Origin: DATJLY01 sp963729295
GTDB taxonomy: Bacteria; Pseudomonadota; Alphaproteobacteria; ATCC43930; CGMCC-115725
Assembly (NCBI GenBank): GCA_963729295.1
Contig: CAVSNJ010000025.1
Location: 372,001 to 436,000, forward strand
Direction: 5' to 3'
Length of the DNA stretch: 64,000 bases
Shown here: positions 8,042 through 16,680 of the stretch, in pieces
How the letters are laid out: every line of letters begins with the position of its first letter
How positions within the stretch are numbered: the first letter of the stretch is position 1
The notes under the pieces: generated by a model
What the model was told of the DNA's origin: nothing
The model's input: only the letters and a program-made list of their open reading frames with translations
The model's database searches: none
Program-made: the position numbers and the translations under genes

Positions 8042-8929
8042 ATGGCGATCGACCTCAAGACCCTGACCATCTTCGTCAAAGTGGGCGAGCGCCTCAGCTT
8101 CGTGCGCGCCGCGCACGAGCTCGGCATGGGCCAGTCGGGCGTGAGCAACGCGATTGCGCGCCTCGAGGACCAGCTCGACGTCAGGCTCGTGGCGCGGACG
8201 ACGCGCAAGGTGACGCTGACCGAAGACGGCGCCGCGCTGTTGGACCGCGGGCGCCGCATCCTCGCCGATCTCGACGAAGCCGAGCGCGTCCTCACGCAAG
8301 CGCGGCTCGTGCCGACCGGACGCCTCAGGCTCGACCTGCCGATCGTGTTCGGGCGGTTGAAGATCATTCCGCTGCTGGGCTCGTTCCAGGAGCGCTATCC
8401 CGAGCTTCAGCTCGAGGTAAGCCTGACCGACCGCTACACCGATCTCGTCGAGGAGGGGATCGATGTCGCGGTCCGCGTCGGCGCGTTGCAGGATTCGACC
8501 TTGGTCGCGCGGCGCCTCACGACGAGCCAGCTCTGCGTCTATGGCGCGCCCGCCTATCTCGCGCGCCGCGGCCGGCCGCGCGCGCCCGGCGATCTCGCGC
8601 AGCATGTCTGCCTGCCCTATGTCATCCGCGACACGCGTGTCGCGCGCGATTGGCATTTCCGGCGCGGCGGCATGGATGCGACGGTGACGCCCAACGCGGC
8701 GCTGAGCTTCAACGACGGCAGCGCCATCATCGCCGCCGCGTGCGCGGGTTTGGGCCTCATCCAGATGAACGACTACACGGCGGACGCGGCGGTGGCGGCG
8801 GGCGAGCTCGAACCGCTGCTGCAGGAATTCAATCCGGATGCGACGCCGATCTCGCTGGTCTATTCGCCGACGCGGCACCTGTCGCCGAAAGTGCGCGCCA
8901 TGGCCGATTTTCTCGCCGCACGGCTCTAG
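8042..8929 (+). CDS. LysR-family transcriptional regulator
   Basis: A 295-residue protein, typical LysR length. The winged HTH occupies residues 1-60 (DLKTLTIFVKVGERLSFVRAA..., then GMGQSGVSNAIARLE as recognition helix and RLVARTTRKVTLTEDG as wing). Residues 90-295 form the periplasmic-binding-like effector domain (RLRLDLPIVFGRLKIIPLL, DVAVRVGALQDSTLVARRL), of the CrgA/DsdC-like subgroup with an RxGxLxDSxLVARRL segment. It is divergent from the small membrane protein and DUF1127 genes. The effector is unknown. Confidence 0.92.
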   Translation: MAIDLKTLTIFVKVGERLSFVRAAHELGMGQSGVSNAIARLEDQLDVRLVARTTRKVTLTEDGAALLDRGRRILADLDEAERVLTQARLVPTGRLRLDLPIVFGRLKIIPLLGSFQERYPELQLEVSLTDRYTDLVEEGIDVAVRVGALQDSTLVARRLTTSQLCVYGAPAYLARRGRPRAPGDLAQHVCLPYVIRDTRVARDWHFRRGGMDATVTPNAALSFNDGSAIIAAACAGLGLIQMNDYTADAAVAAGELEPLLQEFNPDATPISLVYSPTRHLSPKVRAMADFLAARL

Positions 8930-8936
8930 GTTTTCT

Positions 8937-8969
8937 GTCATTGCGAGGCGCGGCGCGACGATGCAATCT
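8937..8969. repeat. GTCATTGCGAGG...GACGATGCAATCT dispersed-type repeat
   Basis: This 33-base piece between lysR and the glycosylase gene reads GTCATTGCGAGG, a GC-rich loop, then GACGATGCAATCT, so the ends are partly complementary (ATTGC/GCAAT). It resembles a short palindromic element found dispersed in many bacterial genomes. One copy is seen here. It could form a hairpin at the end of the lysR transcript. Confidence 0.5.
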
Positions 8970-8977
8970 CGCGCGCC

Positions 8978-9589
8978 ATGATGCCGCCGGAGCTCCATCG
9001 CCGTTTCATCGCGACCGCGGCGGGAGTGTCGGCGGCGCTCGCGCGCGATATCGAGGATATGGGCCCGATCTGGTTTCCCGAGCGCGAGGATCATGGGCCG
9101 GCGGCGTTCCTCGTGCGCTCGATCGTGGCGCAGCAGATTTCGGCCGCCGCCGCGCGCGGCATCTGGGCGCGCGTGCGCACTGCGGCGGCGGCGAGCGGCG
9201 GGACGCTGGCCGATTTTCTCGCGCGCACCGATGCCGACGCGCTGCGCCAATGCGGGCTTTCGGGCAACAAGGCGAAGGCGGTGCTGGCGATCCAGGCCGC
9301 GGCATCGGCGGCGCCGTTCGAGGCGCTGCGCGCGCTCGACCACGGCGCACGCTCGGAGCTGCTGTGCGCGATCTGGGGCATCGGGCAATGGACCGCCGAC
9401 ATGATGGCGATCTTCTATTATCGCGAGCCCGACATCTGGCCCGAGGGCGATCTTGCCGTGCAGCGCGGCTTCCGCTCCTATATCGGGCGCAAGAAGCCGA
9501 CGAAGGCGGCAAGCCGGTTCGCGCCGCACCGCTCGCTCCTCGCGCTTTACATGTGGCGCTTGAAGGGCGGCGCGATGCCCGACAAATGA
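8978..9589 (+). CDS. alkA: DNA-3-methyladenine glycosylase II (AlkA-like)
   Basis: A 203-residue HhH-GPD protein. The family marks are VRSIVAQQIS, the helix-hairpin-helix region GLSGNKAKAVL, the GIGQWTADM hairpin, and the catalytic Asp in EGDLAVQRG (about residue 158). It excises alkylated bases such as 3-methyladenine, starting base-excision repair. It lacks the long N-terminal domain of E. coli AlkA, as is common for the short bacterial versions. Two ATG codons in a row (8978, 8981) are both possible starts. Confidence 0.9.
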   Translation: MMPPELHRRFIATAAGVSAALARDIEDMGPIWFPEREDHGPAAFLVRSIVAQQISAAAARGIWARVRTAAAASGGTLADFLARTDADALRQCGLSGNKAKAVLAIQAAASAAPFEALRALDHGARSELLCAIWGIGQWTADMMAIFYYREPDIWPEGDLAVQRGFRSYIGRKKPTKAASRFAPHRSLLALYMWRLKGGAMPDK

Positions 9590-9591
9590 AA

Positions 9592-9615
9592 GGGGGCGGC
9601 CCGAAGACCGCCCCC
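9592..9615 (+). terminator. GC hairpin after alkA
   Basis: A perfect 8-base stem GGGGGCGG/CCGCCCCC with an 8-base loop starts two bases after the alkA stop. No U-tract follows, so it is a terminator candidate of the weak or bidirectional type. It sits between convergent alkA and the phosphatase-kinase gene. Confidence 0.6.
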
Positions 9616-9673
9616 ATTCCCCCCTGCCGCTGGTACCGGCGAAATACTTACAAGAATCGTGCCAAGTCGCGCC

Positions 9674-11410
9674 TCAGTGGCGCAGGAACAGGAGCGCCAG
9701 GACCGCGAGGCCCAGCAGCGCCGCGACGCCTTGCCAGAACTGGACCGGCGCGCGTTCGAGGAGCGTGAGCGGCCGACCGATCGAGGCTTGCGCGCGCTGC
9801 GGCCCCGCCTCCATCTCGACCGCGAATTCGCCCATGTCGCGGAAGCGCTGCGCCGGATCGAGCGCGATGGCGCGGCCGAGCGCGGCCTGGAGCCAGGCCG
9901 GCAGGTCGGGACGGAGCGCGCACAGCTCCTTGGCGCGCGTGCGGCGCGGCTGGCTTACGGCATCGGCATTGCCGTAGGGATATTCGCCGGTGAAGGCGCG
10001 GAACAGGGTGACGCCAAGCGAATAGATGTCGGTCTGGACATTGCCGGGCTCGCCGGAAAACATTTCCGGCGCCATGTAGGCGGGCGTGCCGGGAATATGT
10101 TCGGGCGGAAAATCCTCGAGCCCGGGCACGCGCACGACGCCCAGATCGAGCAGCTTCAGCGAGCCGTTCGCCTCGAGGATGATGTTGTCGGGCTTGATGT
10201 CGCGATGGACGATGTCGACGCGATGGAGCGCCGCGGCCGCGCGCGCGAGCTTGACGGCGACGCCGCGTCCCTCCTCGAGCCCGATCGCGGGACGGCGCGC
10301 GAGGCGCGTCTCCAAGAGCTCGCCCTGGTAGAGCGGCATCACCGTGTAGAGACAGGTCTGCCGCCCCGGCGGCATCTCGATGATGCGACCGACCCACGGG
10401 CTTTGCACATGCGCGCCGACCCACGCCTCGCGCACGAAGGCGGCGTGATACGTGGCGACGGCCGCGACCTGGGGCTTGGGGAATTTGAGCGCCACCTCGC
10501 CGCCCTCGACCTCGTCCAGCGCGCCGAACAGGCGGCTGTAGCGGCCGTCGGACAAGAGCACCTTCAGGACATAGCCATCGACCGTCTCGCCCTCGATCGG
10601 CGTCGCGATCAGCGGAAGCTGCATGATGGCGCTGCCGATATCGGCCGATGCCGCGGTCGGAAGCTGCACCACGTCGAGCACGAGCGCGGTGCAGTTGTCG
10701 TCGCTGCCGCGATCGAGCGCGGCGCGCACGAGCTCCTTCGCCGTGTCCTCGGGGCCGGAGCGCTCGCGCAGGATGTCGGCGATCATCTCATCGGTCAGAA
10801 ACCCGTGCACGCCGTCGCTGCACAACATCAGCCGGTCGTGCAGCGCGAGCGGCTGCGAGGCATAGTCGAGGCGCACTTCGGTCTCGATGCCGAGCGCGCG
10901 CGTCAGCACGTGCGAGCGGCGCGCGCCCTCTTCGCGCACGTGATCGGTGGTGAGCAGCGTGAGCCGCTCGCCCGACAGGCGATATGCCCGCGTGTCGCCG
11001 ACATGGAGGATGTGCGCGATGCGGCCCCGGAGCACGAGGCCGGTGAAGGTGCAGCCCATGCCGGCGAGCGCCGGGTCCTGGCGCGCGAGCGAATGCATCC
11101 AGCCGTTGAGCGAGGTGGCGATGCGGGCGCCGCCGCGCCGCACCTCGACCGTTTCCGGCAGGTCGCAGAAGCCGTCGAGGAATCCCCGCACCGCGGTCTC
11201 GGCGGCGATGCGCCCGCCCTTGGCGCCGCCGATGCCGTCGGCGATCGCCGCCACCACGTCGCGGCGCGGCTCGGGCAATTCCCAGCCGAATACGGCGCCG
11301 CCGAAATCCTCGTTGCGCTCGCGCGGGCCCTTTTCCGAGGCGAAGCCGACGGTAGCCCTGACGCCGGCTCCGGGCGGTGCGGCGGTCGCTGCGATGTCGG
11401 CTTGCGGCAC
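9674..11410 (-). CDS. bifunctional PP2C phosphatase / Ser-Thr protein kinase, membrane-anchored
   Basis: A 578-residue fusion. Residues about 20-250 are a PP2C/SpoIIE-type phosphatase (RNEDF, IADGIGGAKGG, HVGDTRAYRL, CSDGVHGFL, GSDDNCTALV: the metal-binding Asp residues are all present). Residues about 280-530 are a Hanks-type kinase (VALKFPK lysine, HRDIKPDN catalytic loop, DLGVVR in place of DFG, GTPAYMAPE, TDIYSLGVTLF). A single membrane helix lies at the very end. Such proteins reversibly phosphorylate unknown targets at the inner membrane. The start is GTG at 11408-11410, five bases after the upstream small secreted protein, so they form an operon. Confidence 0.92.
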   Translation of the reverse strand: MPQADIAATAAPPGAGVRATVGFASEKGPRERNEDFGGAVFGWELPEPRRDVVAAIADGIGGAKGGRIAAETAVRGFLDGFCDLPETVEVRRGGARIATSLNGWMHSLARQDPALAGMGCTFTGLVLRGRIAHILHVGDTRAYRLSGERLTLLTTDHVREEGARRSHVLTRALGIETEVRLDYASQPLALHDRLMLCSDGVHGFLTDEMIADILRERSGPEDTAKELVRAALDRGSDDNCTALVLDVVQLPTAASADIGSAIMQLPLIATPIEGETVDGYVLKVLLSDGRYSRLFGALDEVEGGEVALKFPKPQVAAVATYHAAFVREAWVGAHVQSPWVGRIIEMPPGRQTCLYTVMPLYQGELLETRLARRPAIGLEEGRGVAVKLARAAAALHRVDIVHRDIKPDNIILEANGSLKLLDLGVVRVPGLEDFPPEHIPGTPAYMAPEMFSGEPGNVQTDIYSLGVTLFRAFTGEYPYGNADAVSQPRRTRAKELCALRPDLPAWLQAALGRAIALDPAQRFRDMGEFAVEMEAGPQRAQASIGRPLTLLERAPVQFWQGVAALLGLAVLALLFLRH

Positions 11411-11415
11411 GGGCG

Positions 11416-11748
11416 TCAGCTCGAACTCTTCACCAGGCAGCTATTGAAGAGCATGCTGCCGCCGGTCGACGACGCATAAACTTGCGTGAGCTTGCCCGAC
11501 GCGCGATCGAGCGTGTAGGTGTTGCCGTCCTTGTCGTTGTGCCAGGAAATCGCCGCGACGCTGATGCTGGCCGGGTAGGAATCGACGGTACGATTGGCGT
11601 AGTCGACGCTGATCTGCCAGGTGAAGCCGCTCGACGGATTGGTGCAAGTCAGCGCCGTCACCGCGGGCTCGGCCGGCGCGGCGCCGACGGAAGGAACCAT
11701 GACGGCGGCGAGAATGCCCGCCGCCGCCCAGCGCACGGTAAGGATCAT
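11416..11748 (-). CDS. small secreted protein of unknown function
   Basis: A 110-residue protein with a clear signal peptide (cleavage near VGAAPA) and a mature part of about 85 residues with two Cys (TCTNPSSG and NSCLV) that may form a disulfide. The W-H-N-D-K-D-G-N-T-Y-T-L-D-R stretch looks like a conserved beta-rich periplasmic family, which I cannot name. It precedes the phosphatase-kinase gene by five bases. Confidence 0.7.
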   Translation of the reverse strand: MILTVRWAAAGILAAVMVPSVGAAPAEPAVTALTCTNPSSGFTWQISVDYANRTVDSYPASISVAAISWHNDKDGNTYTLDRASGKLTQVYASSTGGSMLFNSCLVKSSS

Positions 11749-11965
11749 GGTCGCACCTGCATGGCCACGGACGCATTCCTAACCAATTCGGAGGGAGCTT
11801 GCAAAGGACGGGACGGGCGGCGCCCGGCTGCCCGGATCGGGCCGAATGAGCGAGTCGCCGCACAAAATTTGAACAGATTGCCGAGTTTTTAGTCAGACCG
11901 CGTGTGCCGGGCCCCGATTCGTTACGAGAATCCGCCTCTCGCGCGCCGCCCCGGGTCGCGCGCCC

Positions 11966-11983
11966 ATTGGCATGGATATTGCG
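11966..11983 (+). promoter_or_regulatory. sigma-54 (RpoN) -24/-12 promoter of the ammonium transporter gene
   Basis: The string TTGGCATGGATATTGC at 11967-11982 has the -24 GG and -12 GC separated by exactly ten bases and matches TGGCAYR-N4-TTGC fully. It lies about 100 bases upstream of the amt ATG in a 333-base gap that holds no other gene. Transcription would begin near 11993-11995. Ammonium transporter genes are classically controlled by RpoN and NtrC, so pattern and context agree. I did not find a clear NtrC site. Confidence 0.75.
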
Positions 11984-12081
11984 GAAACGCGAGCGGTGGT
12001 ACGCGTCACCGCACGAGACGCCATGGGTTTGCGTCGCGTGCCGGCGCGGGTGGTTTGGCAGCAACAAAGGGGGAAAGGTCC

Positions 12082-13401
12082 ATGCTCGTACCTTCACCGA
12101 AATGGTTAGATACCGGCGACAATGCCTGGCAGTTGGCGGCGGCGACGTTCGTCGGCCTGCAAAGCATTCCCGGGCTCACGGTTCTCTACGGCGGCATCGT
12201 CAAGAAGAAATGGGCGATCAACTCCGCCTTCATGTCGATGTACGCCTTCGCGTCCGTCCTCATCGTCTGGGTCCTGTTCGACTACAACATGGCGTTCGGG
12301 CCGCAATGGTTCCCGTTCCTGGGCCAGCCGCTGCCCGGACTCTCGGCCGCCTTCACGACCGGCCAGGCGACCATTCCGGCCGCGGCCTCGGGCATGCCCG
12401 ACATGGCTTTCCCGATGGCCACGCTCATGTTCTTCCAGTTCGTGTTCGCGGCGATCACGGTCATCATTCTCGGCGGCTCGGTGCTGGGCCGCATGAGCTT
12501 CAGGGCGTGGGCGATCTTCTGTCCGGTGTGGATGACGTGCGTCTATACCGTCGGGGCGTTCAGCCTGTGGGGCGGCGGCTGGCTCGCCAGCATGGGCGTC
12601 GCGGACTTCTCGGGCGGGTATGTGATTCATCTCGCGGCTGCGATGTCCGGATTCACCGCCGCGGCGATGGTGGGACCGCGGCTGCAAGCGGACCGCGAGC
12701 ATTTCCCGCCGAATAGCCTGCTCATCACGCTCGCGGGCGCCGGCATTCTGTGGATCGGCTGGGACGGCTTCAACGGCGGCGACCCGTACTTCGCCAACGC
12801 CGACGCCGGCGCGGCCGTGCTCAACACCAACACGGCGACCGCGGCGGCGCTCCTCGTGTGGACGCTGATGGACAAGATGGCCTATGGCAAGCCATCGATC
12901 ATCGGCGCGGTCAACGGCATGATCGCCGGTCTCGTGGCCATCACGCCGGCCGCCGGCTACGTCGACGGCACGGGCGCCCTCATCATCGGTATCGTCGCCG
13001 GCATCATCCCTTGGTTCAGCATGAACAAGCTGCAGAAGACCAAGCTAATGATGAAGGTGGACGACACGCTCTCCGTGTTCTCGACGCACGGCGTCGCCGG
13101 TCTGACGGGCGGTCTCTTGACCGGCATCCTCGCCAATCCGGCCATGCTGGTCTATATCGGCACGGACAAGGATGCGCCCGGCGTGAACGTGACTGGTCTC
13201 CTCTACGGCAATCCCGGGCAGCTTCTGCTGCAAGCCGAAGGGGCGGCGTTCATCATCGTCTACAACATCATCGCGACCTTCATCATCCTCAAGATCATCT
13301 CGTTCATCACGCCGCTACGCATGGACGAGGCGACGCTTAAGGTTGGCGACGACGCGGTGCATGGCGAGACCGCCTACGCCATCGGTACGGAAGGCGAGTA
13401 G
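12082..13401 (+). CDS. amt: ammonium transporter (Amt family)
   Basis: A 439-residue polytopic protein with about eleven hydrophobic segments, the Amt length. It shows the family motifs GDNAWQLAAATFVGLQSIPGL, FSGGYVIHLAAAMSG (first pore His region), GWDGFNGG, and HGVAGLTGGLLTG with the second pore His. It conducts NH3/NH4+ into the cell under nitrogen limitation. The ATG at 12082 has a GGGAAAGG ribosome site; the open frame upstream contains the sigma-54 promoter and is not coding. No P-II gene (glnK) is adjacent, although amt and glnK are usually linked. Confidence 0.95.
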   Translation: MLVPSPKWLDTGDNAWQLAAATFVGLQSIPGLTVLYGGIVKKKWAINSAFMSMYAFASVLIVWVLFDYNMAFGPQWFPFLGQPLPGLSAAFTTGQATIPAAASGMPDMAFPMATLMFFQFVFAAITVIILGGSVLGRMSFRAWAIFCPVWMTCVYTVGAFSLWGGGWLASMGVADFSGGYVIHLAAAMSGFTAAAMVGPRLQADREHFPPNSLLITLAGAGILWIGWDGFNGGDPYFANADAGAAVLNTNTATAAALLVWTLMDKMAYGKPSIIGAVNGMIAGLVAITPAAGYVDGTGALIIGIVAGIIPWFSMNKLQKTKLMMKVDDTLSVFSTHGVAGLTGGLLTGILANPAMLVYIGTDKDAPGVNVTGLLYGNPGQLLLQAEGAAFIIVYNIIATFIILKIISFITPLRMDEATLKVGDDAVHGETAYAIGTEGE

Positions 13402-13441
13402 CCGGTCGGTTTCGCCGACCCGGTCTTTCCTCTGAGTTGAA

Positions 13442-13474
13442 GCCGGAGCGGAGCGATCCGCTCCGGCCTTTTTT
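13442..13474 (+). terminator. Rho-independent terminator of amt
   Basis: A perfect 11-base stem GCCGGAGCGGA/TCCGCTCCGGC with a 4-base loop is followed by CTTTTTT. It lies 40 bases after the amt stop and is the best intrinsic terminator in the window. Confidence 0.92.
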
Positions 13475-13517
13475 CGCGCGGCTGGACAGGCTCCGGCGCC
13501 TCTTCCATGCTTCGCTT

Positions 13518-14732
13518 ATGACTCCGCGTCGCGTCGAGTTGCTGGTCGTGGGCGGCGGGCTTGCCGGCACGACGCTCGCGCTCGCAGCGGCCAGTGCCGG
13601 GATCGCGACCGCGCTCGTCGATCGCGAGAACCCGGGTACCCTCCTCGCCGCGCCTTATGACGGCCGCTCCACCGCGCTCGCCTGGGGCTCGCACCTCGTT
13701 TTTGCCGCGCTCGGAGTCTGGGAGGACATCGCCGCCGAATCTTCTCCCATCAAGGAAATCCGCGTCGCCGATGGCGGCTCGCGCCTCTTCCTTCATTACG
13801 ACCACAAGCTCGTCGGCGCTCATCCGCTCGGCTTCATCGTCGAAAACCGCGTGCTGCGCCGCGTGCTGCTGGCGCGCTGCCAATCGCTGCCGAGCCTCGC
13901 GCACGTGGCGCCGATGGCGGTCGAGCGCGTCGAGTACGAGGCCGGCGCGGCGCGCGCGAGCCTGGCCGACGGCAGCGTCATCCGCGCCGAGCTCGTCGCT
14001 GCCGCCGACGGCAAGACCTCGCCGCTGCGCGCGGCGGCGAACATCCGCACCATCCAATGGTCCTATCCGCAGACCGCGATCGTCTGCACCGTGCGGCACG
14101 CCGAGCCCCATCGCGGCGTCGCGGTCGAGCATTTCCTGCCGGCGGGACCCTTCGCGATCCTGCCGATGACGGGCGGGCGGTCGTCGATCGTCTGGACCGA
14201 GCGGCGCGATCTCGCGCCGCGGCTTCTTGCCGCAAGCGAGGATGAATTCCGCCAGGAGCTCGCGCGCCGCTTCGGCGATCATTTGGGCGCGCTCGAGCTC
14301 GAGGGGCCGCGCTGGTCCTATCCGCTGAGCTTCCTCTTCGCCACGCGCACGATCGCGCCGCGCTTGGCGCTCGTCGGCGAGGCGGCGCATCTCATCCATC
14401 CGATCGCGGGCCAGGGCTTCAATCTCGGCATCCGCGACATCGCGGCGCTGGCCGAGGCGATCGTCGATGCGCGCCGCCTCGGCCTCGATATCGGCGCGGC
14501 GTCGGTGCTGCGCCGCTACGAGAGCGCACGTCAGATCGACGCGGCAGTTCTCGGCACGGTGACGGATGGATTGAATCGGCTCTTCTCGAACGAAGTGGCG
14601 CCGGTGCGGCTCGCGCGCGACTTGGGCCTCGCCGCGGTCGATCGCACGGCGCCGCTCAAACGCCTCTTCATGCGCCACGCCATGGGCACGTACGGCAATC
14701 TGCCGCGCCTTACGCGCGGCGAGCGGCTCTGA
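13518..14732 (+). CDS. FAD-dependent ubiquinone-biosynthesis hydroxylase (UbiH/UbiF/UbiL/Coq6 family)
   Basis: A 404-residue flavoprotein monooxygenase. Visible are the Rossmann GGGLAGTTLALAAA motif with the VDRE adenosine-binding acidic end, the DGRSTALAWGS segment typical of the UbiH/Coq6 family, the AAADGKTSPLR motif, and the second FAD motif LVGEAAHLIHPIAGQGFNLGIRD. It hydroxylates the aromatic ring of a ubiquinone precursor at the membrane. Which position (C1, C5 or C6) cannot be told. The ATG at 13518-13520 is used because the amt terminator lies just upstream. Confidence 0.9.
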   Translation: MTPRRVELLVVGGGLAGTTLALAAASAGIATALVDRENPGTLLAAPYDGRSTALAWGSHLVFAALGVWEDIAAESSPIKEIRVADGGSRLFLHYDHKLVGAHPLGFIVENRVLRRVLLARCQSLPSLAHVAPMAVERVEYEAGAARASLADGSVIRAELVAAADGKTSPLRAAANIRTIQWSYPQTAIVCTVRHAEPHRGVAVEHFLPAGPFAILPMTGGRSSIVWTERRDLAPRLLAASEDEFRQELARRFGDHLGALELEGPRWSYPLSFLFATRTIAPRLALVGEAAHLIHPIAGQGFNLGIRDIAALAEAIVDARRLGLDIGAASVLRRYESARQIDAAVLGTVTDGLNRLFSNEVAPVRLARDLGLAAVDRTAPLKRLFMRHAMGTYGNLPRLTRGERL

Positions 14733-14749
14733 GACCACATATTTCGATC

Positions 14750-15217
14750 ATGGATGTTTATTCGATCGTCAAGGCGATTCATGTCATCAGCGCCACGATC
14801 CTGTTCGGAACGGGGTTGGGAATCGCCTTTTTCATGTGGCGCTCTCGCCATACAAAGGACCTCCACGAAAAACTGTTCGCGGTGCGAACCACGGTCATGG
14901 CGGATTACCTATTCACCGCACCAGCCGCAGTCGCACAGCCGCTCACGGGATTTTGGCTCGCTTGGATCGGCCGATATGATTTGACGGATCGCTGGCTGAC
15001 GGCGACTTATGCCATTTATGTCGTCGCCGGCCTCTGTTGGCTCCCGGTCGTCTACATTCAGATCGCGCTGAAGCAGATGATCGCGCATAGCCTCTCATCC
15101 GGAGAAGCGTTGCCAAGGCGATACTATCGCTTGTTTCACATCTGGTTTCTCCTCGGTTGGCCCGCCTTCATCGGTTTAGTGATCGTGTTTTTCCTAATGG
15201 TGATGAAGCCGACGTGA
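14750..15217 (+). CDS. DUF2269 integral membrane protein
   Basis: A 155-residue protein with four hydrophobic segments, the DUF2269 pattern: KAIHVISATILFGTG near the start, ADYLFTAPAAVAQPLTG, and HIWFLLGWPAFIGLVIVFF at the end. Function is unknown. Its base composition is visibly more AT-rich than the flanks. It is followed after 25 bases by a saccharopine-dehydrogenase-like gene of the same composition, so the two look like one transferred or slowly ameliorated unit. Confidence 0.85.
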   Translation: MDVYSIVKAIHVISATILFGTGLGIAFFMWRSRHTKDLHEKLFAVRTTVMADYLFTAPAAVAQPLTGFWLAWIGRYDLTDRWLTATYAIYVVAGLCWLPVVYIQIALKQMIAHSLSSGEALPRRYYRLFHIWFLLGWPAFIGLVIVFFLMVMKPT

Positions 15218-15242
15218 CAAAAACGGGCACCTACAAAGGCCG

Positions 15243-16346
15243 ATGAGCAGGCGAGTTCTTGTCATCGGCGGCTACGGCACTTTCGGGGCCGCCATTGCGC
15301 GCCGGCTTTCACGCGAGCCGGATATCACTCTCGTCATTGCGGGCCGTTCGGCGGACAAATGCCGAACACTGGCGGATGCATTAAAGGCCGAATGGCTCGC
15401 CATCGATGTTCCCCGCACGATCGATGCTGGGCTCGAAACGGCGCGGCCGGACATCGTCATTCACACGTCGGGGCCATTCCAGACGCAAGGATACGATGTG
15501 GCCGAGGCGTGCATCCGCCATACGTGTCATTATATCGATTTGGCCGACGCGAGAGCGTTCGTCGCAAACATCGTGTTGCTCGATGAACCGGCGAAGGATG
15601 CCGGCGTTTTGATCGTCAGCGGCGCGAGTTCGGTGCCCGCGCTCACATCAGCCATCGTGGACAAATATCGCGCGGACTTCGCGACGCTGGAATTGCTCGA
15701 TTTCGGCATCGCCACGGCGCAGAAGACGAACCGCGGCCGCGCTACCTCCGAATCGGTCTTGAGCTATGCGGGGAAGCCGTTCACGACCCTGATCGACGGC
15801 GCCCAGAAGCAAGTTTATGGCTGGCAGAATCTTCACTGGCGAAATTTTCCCGGCCTTGGCTGGCGTGTCCTCGGCAATTGCGACGTGCCGGACCTCGCCC
15901 TGTTTCCGGATCGTTACTCCGGCCTCAGGACGATCCGGTTCCGAGCTGGACTTGAGCTGCCCGTCATCCATCTCTCGCTTTGGGCCCTGGCCGGGCTCGT
16001 ACGGATCGGCGTGTTACCAAATCTCGCGGCCGCGGCGCCGTTTCTCCTCGCTCTGTCGCGGCCATTCGATCTGATCGGTACGGGCTCCAGCGGTTTCTAC
16101 ATGGACATGGATGGCTACGACCGTGCAGCGCGCCACAAGCGGATCACATTCGATCTGATCGCCAAATCGGGCGACGGCCTCATGATTCCATGCGTTCCCG
16201 CGATCGTCACCGCGTTGAAGCTGTCGCGCGGCGAGATCATGCAACGGGGCGCGATGCCCTGCATGGGGATTGTCGAGCTCGATGCGATTCTCGACGAGCT
16301 TCGGCCGCTCGACATCCGATGGGATATCAAGCGCTTCCCGGAGTAG
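15243..16346 (+). CDS. saccharopine dehydrogenase-like NAD(P)-binding protein
   Basis: A 367-residue protein with an N-terminal Rossmann motif VLVIGGYGTFGAAIARRL, then VIAGRS, the SGPFQTQGYDVAEACI and HYIDLADA segments, and VSGASSVPALTSAIVD, all typical of the saccharopine dehydrogenase / trans-acting enoyl reductase-like family. The C-terminal part has a hydrophobic stretch near residues 235-275. The substrate is unknown. Pairing with a DUF2269 membrane protein suggests a joint membrane-associated role, by inference only. Confidence 0.83.
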   Translation: MSRRVLVIGGYGTFGAAIARRLSREPDITLVIAGRSADKCRTLADALKAEWLAIDVPRTIDAGLETARPDIVIHTSGPFQTQGYDVAEACIRHTCHYIDLADARAFVANIVLLDEPAKDAGVLIVSGASSVPALTSAIVDKYRADFATLELLDFGIATAQKTNRGRATSESVLSYAGKPFTTLIDGAQKQVYGWQNLHWRNFPGLGWRVLGNCDVPDLALFPDRYSGLRTIRFRAGLELPVIHLSLWALAGLVRIGVLPNLAAAAPFLLALSRPFDLIGTGSSGFYMDMDGYDRAARHKRITFDLIAKSGDGLMIPCVPAIVTALKLSRGEIMQRGAMPCMGIVELDAILDELRPLDIRWDIKRFPE

Positions 16347-16363
16347 CGACGCTTCCGGTCTAG

Positions 16364-16669
16364 TTACTTCGCGTTGGCCGAAACGCGCTCGAAGCGTGTC
16401 GCCTTCTGCGCCGCGATGAGCGGCTTCGCCGCGGCGAAGAACGCGGAGAAATGCGGCATCTTGCCGTGCGCCTCGAACGCGGCGGCATCGCGATAGACTT
16501 CCCAGAGCGTGACGCGGTGCGGGTCCTTCTCGTCGCGCGCCACGTCGAATTGCAGGCACCCCGGCTCGTCCTTGACCGAGGCGCGCGCATTCTCCGCGAT
16601 GAGGCGCAGGAAGCGCTCGCTCTCGCCCGCTTTCACTTCGAACTCGACCACCAGTACGAAATTGCCCAT
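16364..16669 (-). CDS. antibiotic biosynthesis monooxygenase-domain protein (YgiN-like)
   Basis: A 101-residue ABM-domain protein: FVLVVEFEVKAGESERFL at the start, the central EPGCLQFDVARDE, and LWEVYRDAAAFEAH with the conserved His. The fold is a ferredoxin-like dimer; members act on quinols or other aromatic compounds without cofactor. The ATG at 16667-16669 has GGGAGAG in front. It starts 11 bases after the DUF971 gene, so it is the last gene of that operon. Confidence 0.86.
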   Translation of the reverse strand: MGNFVLVVEFEVKAGESERFLRLIAENARASVKDEPGCLQFDVARDEKDPHRVTLWEVYRDAAAFEAHGKMPHFSAFFAAAKPLIAAQKATRFERVSANAK

Positions 16670-16680
16670 CTCGCTCTCCC

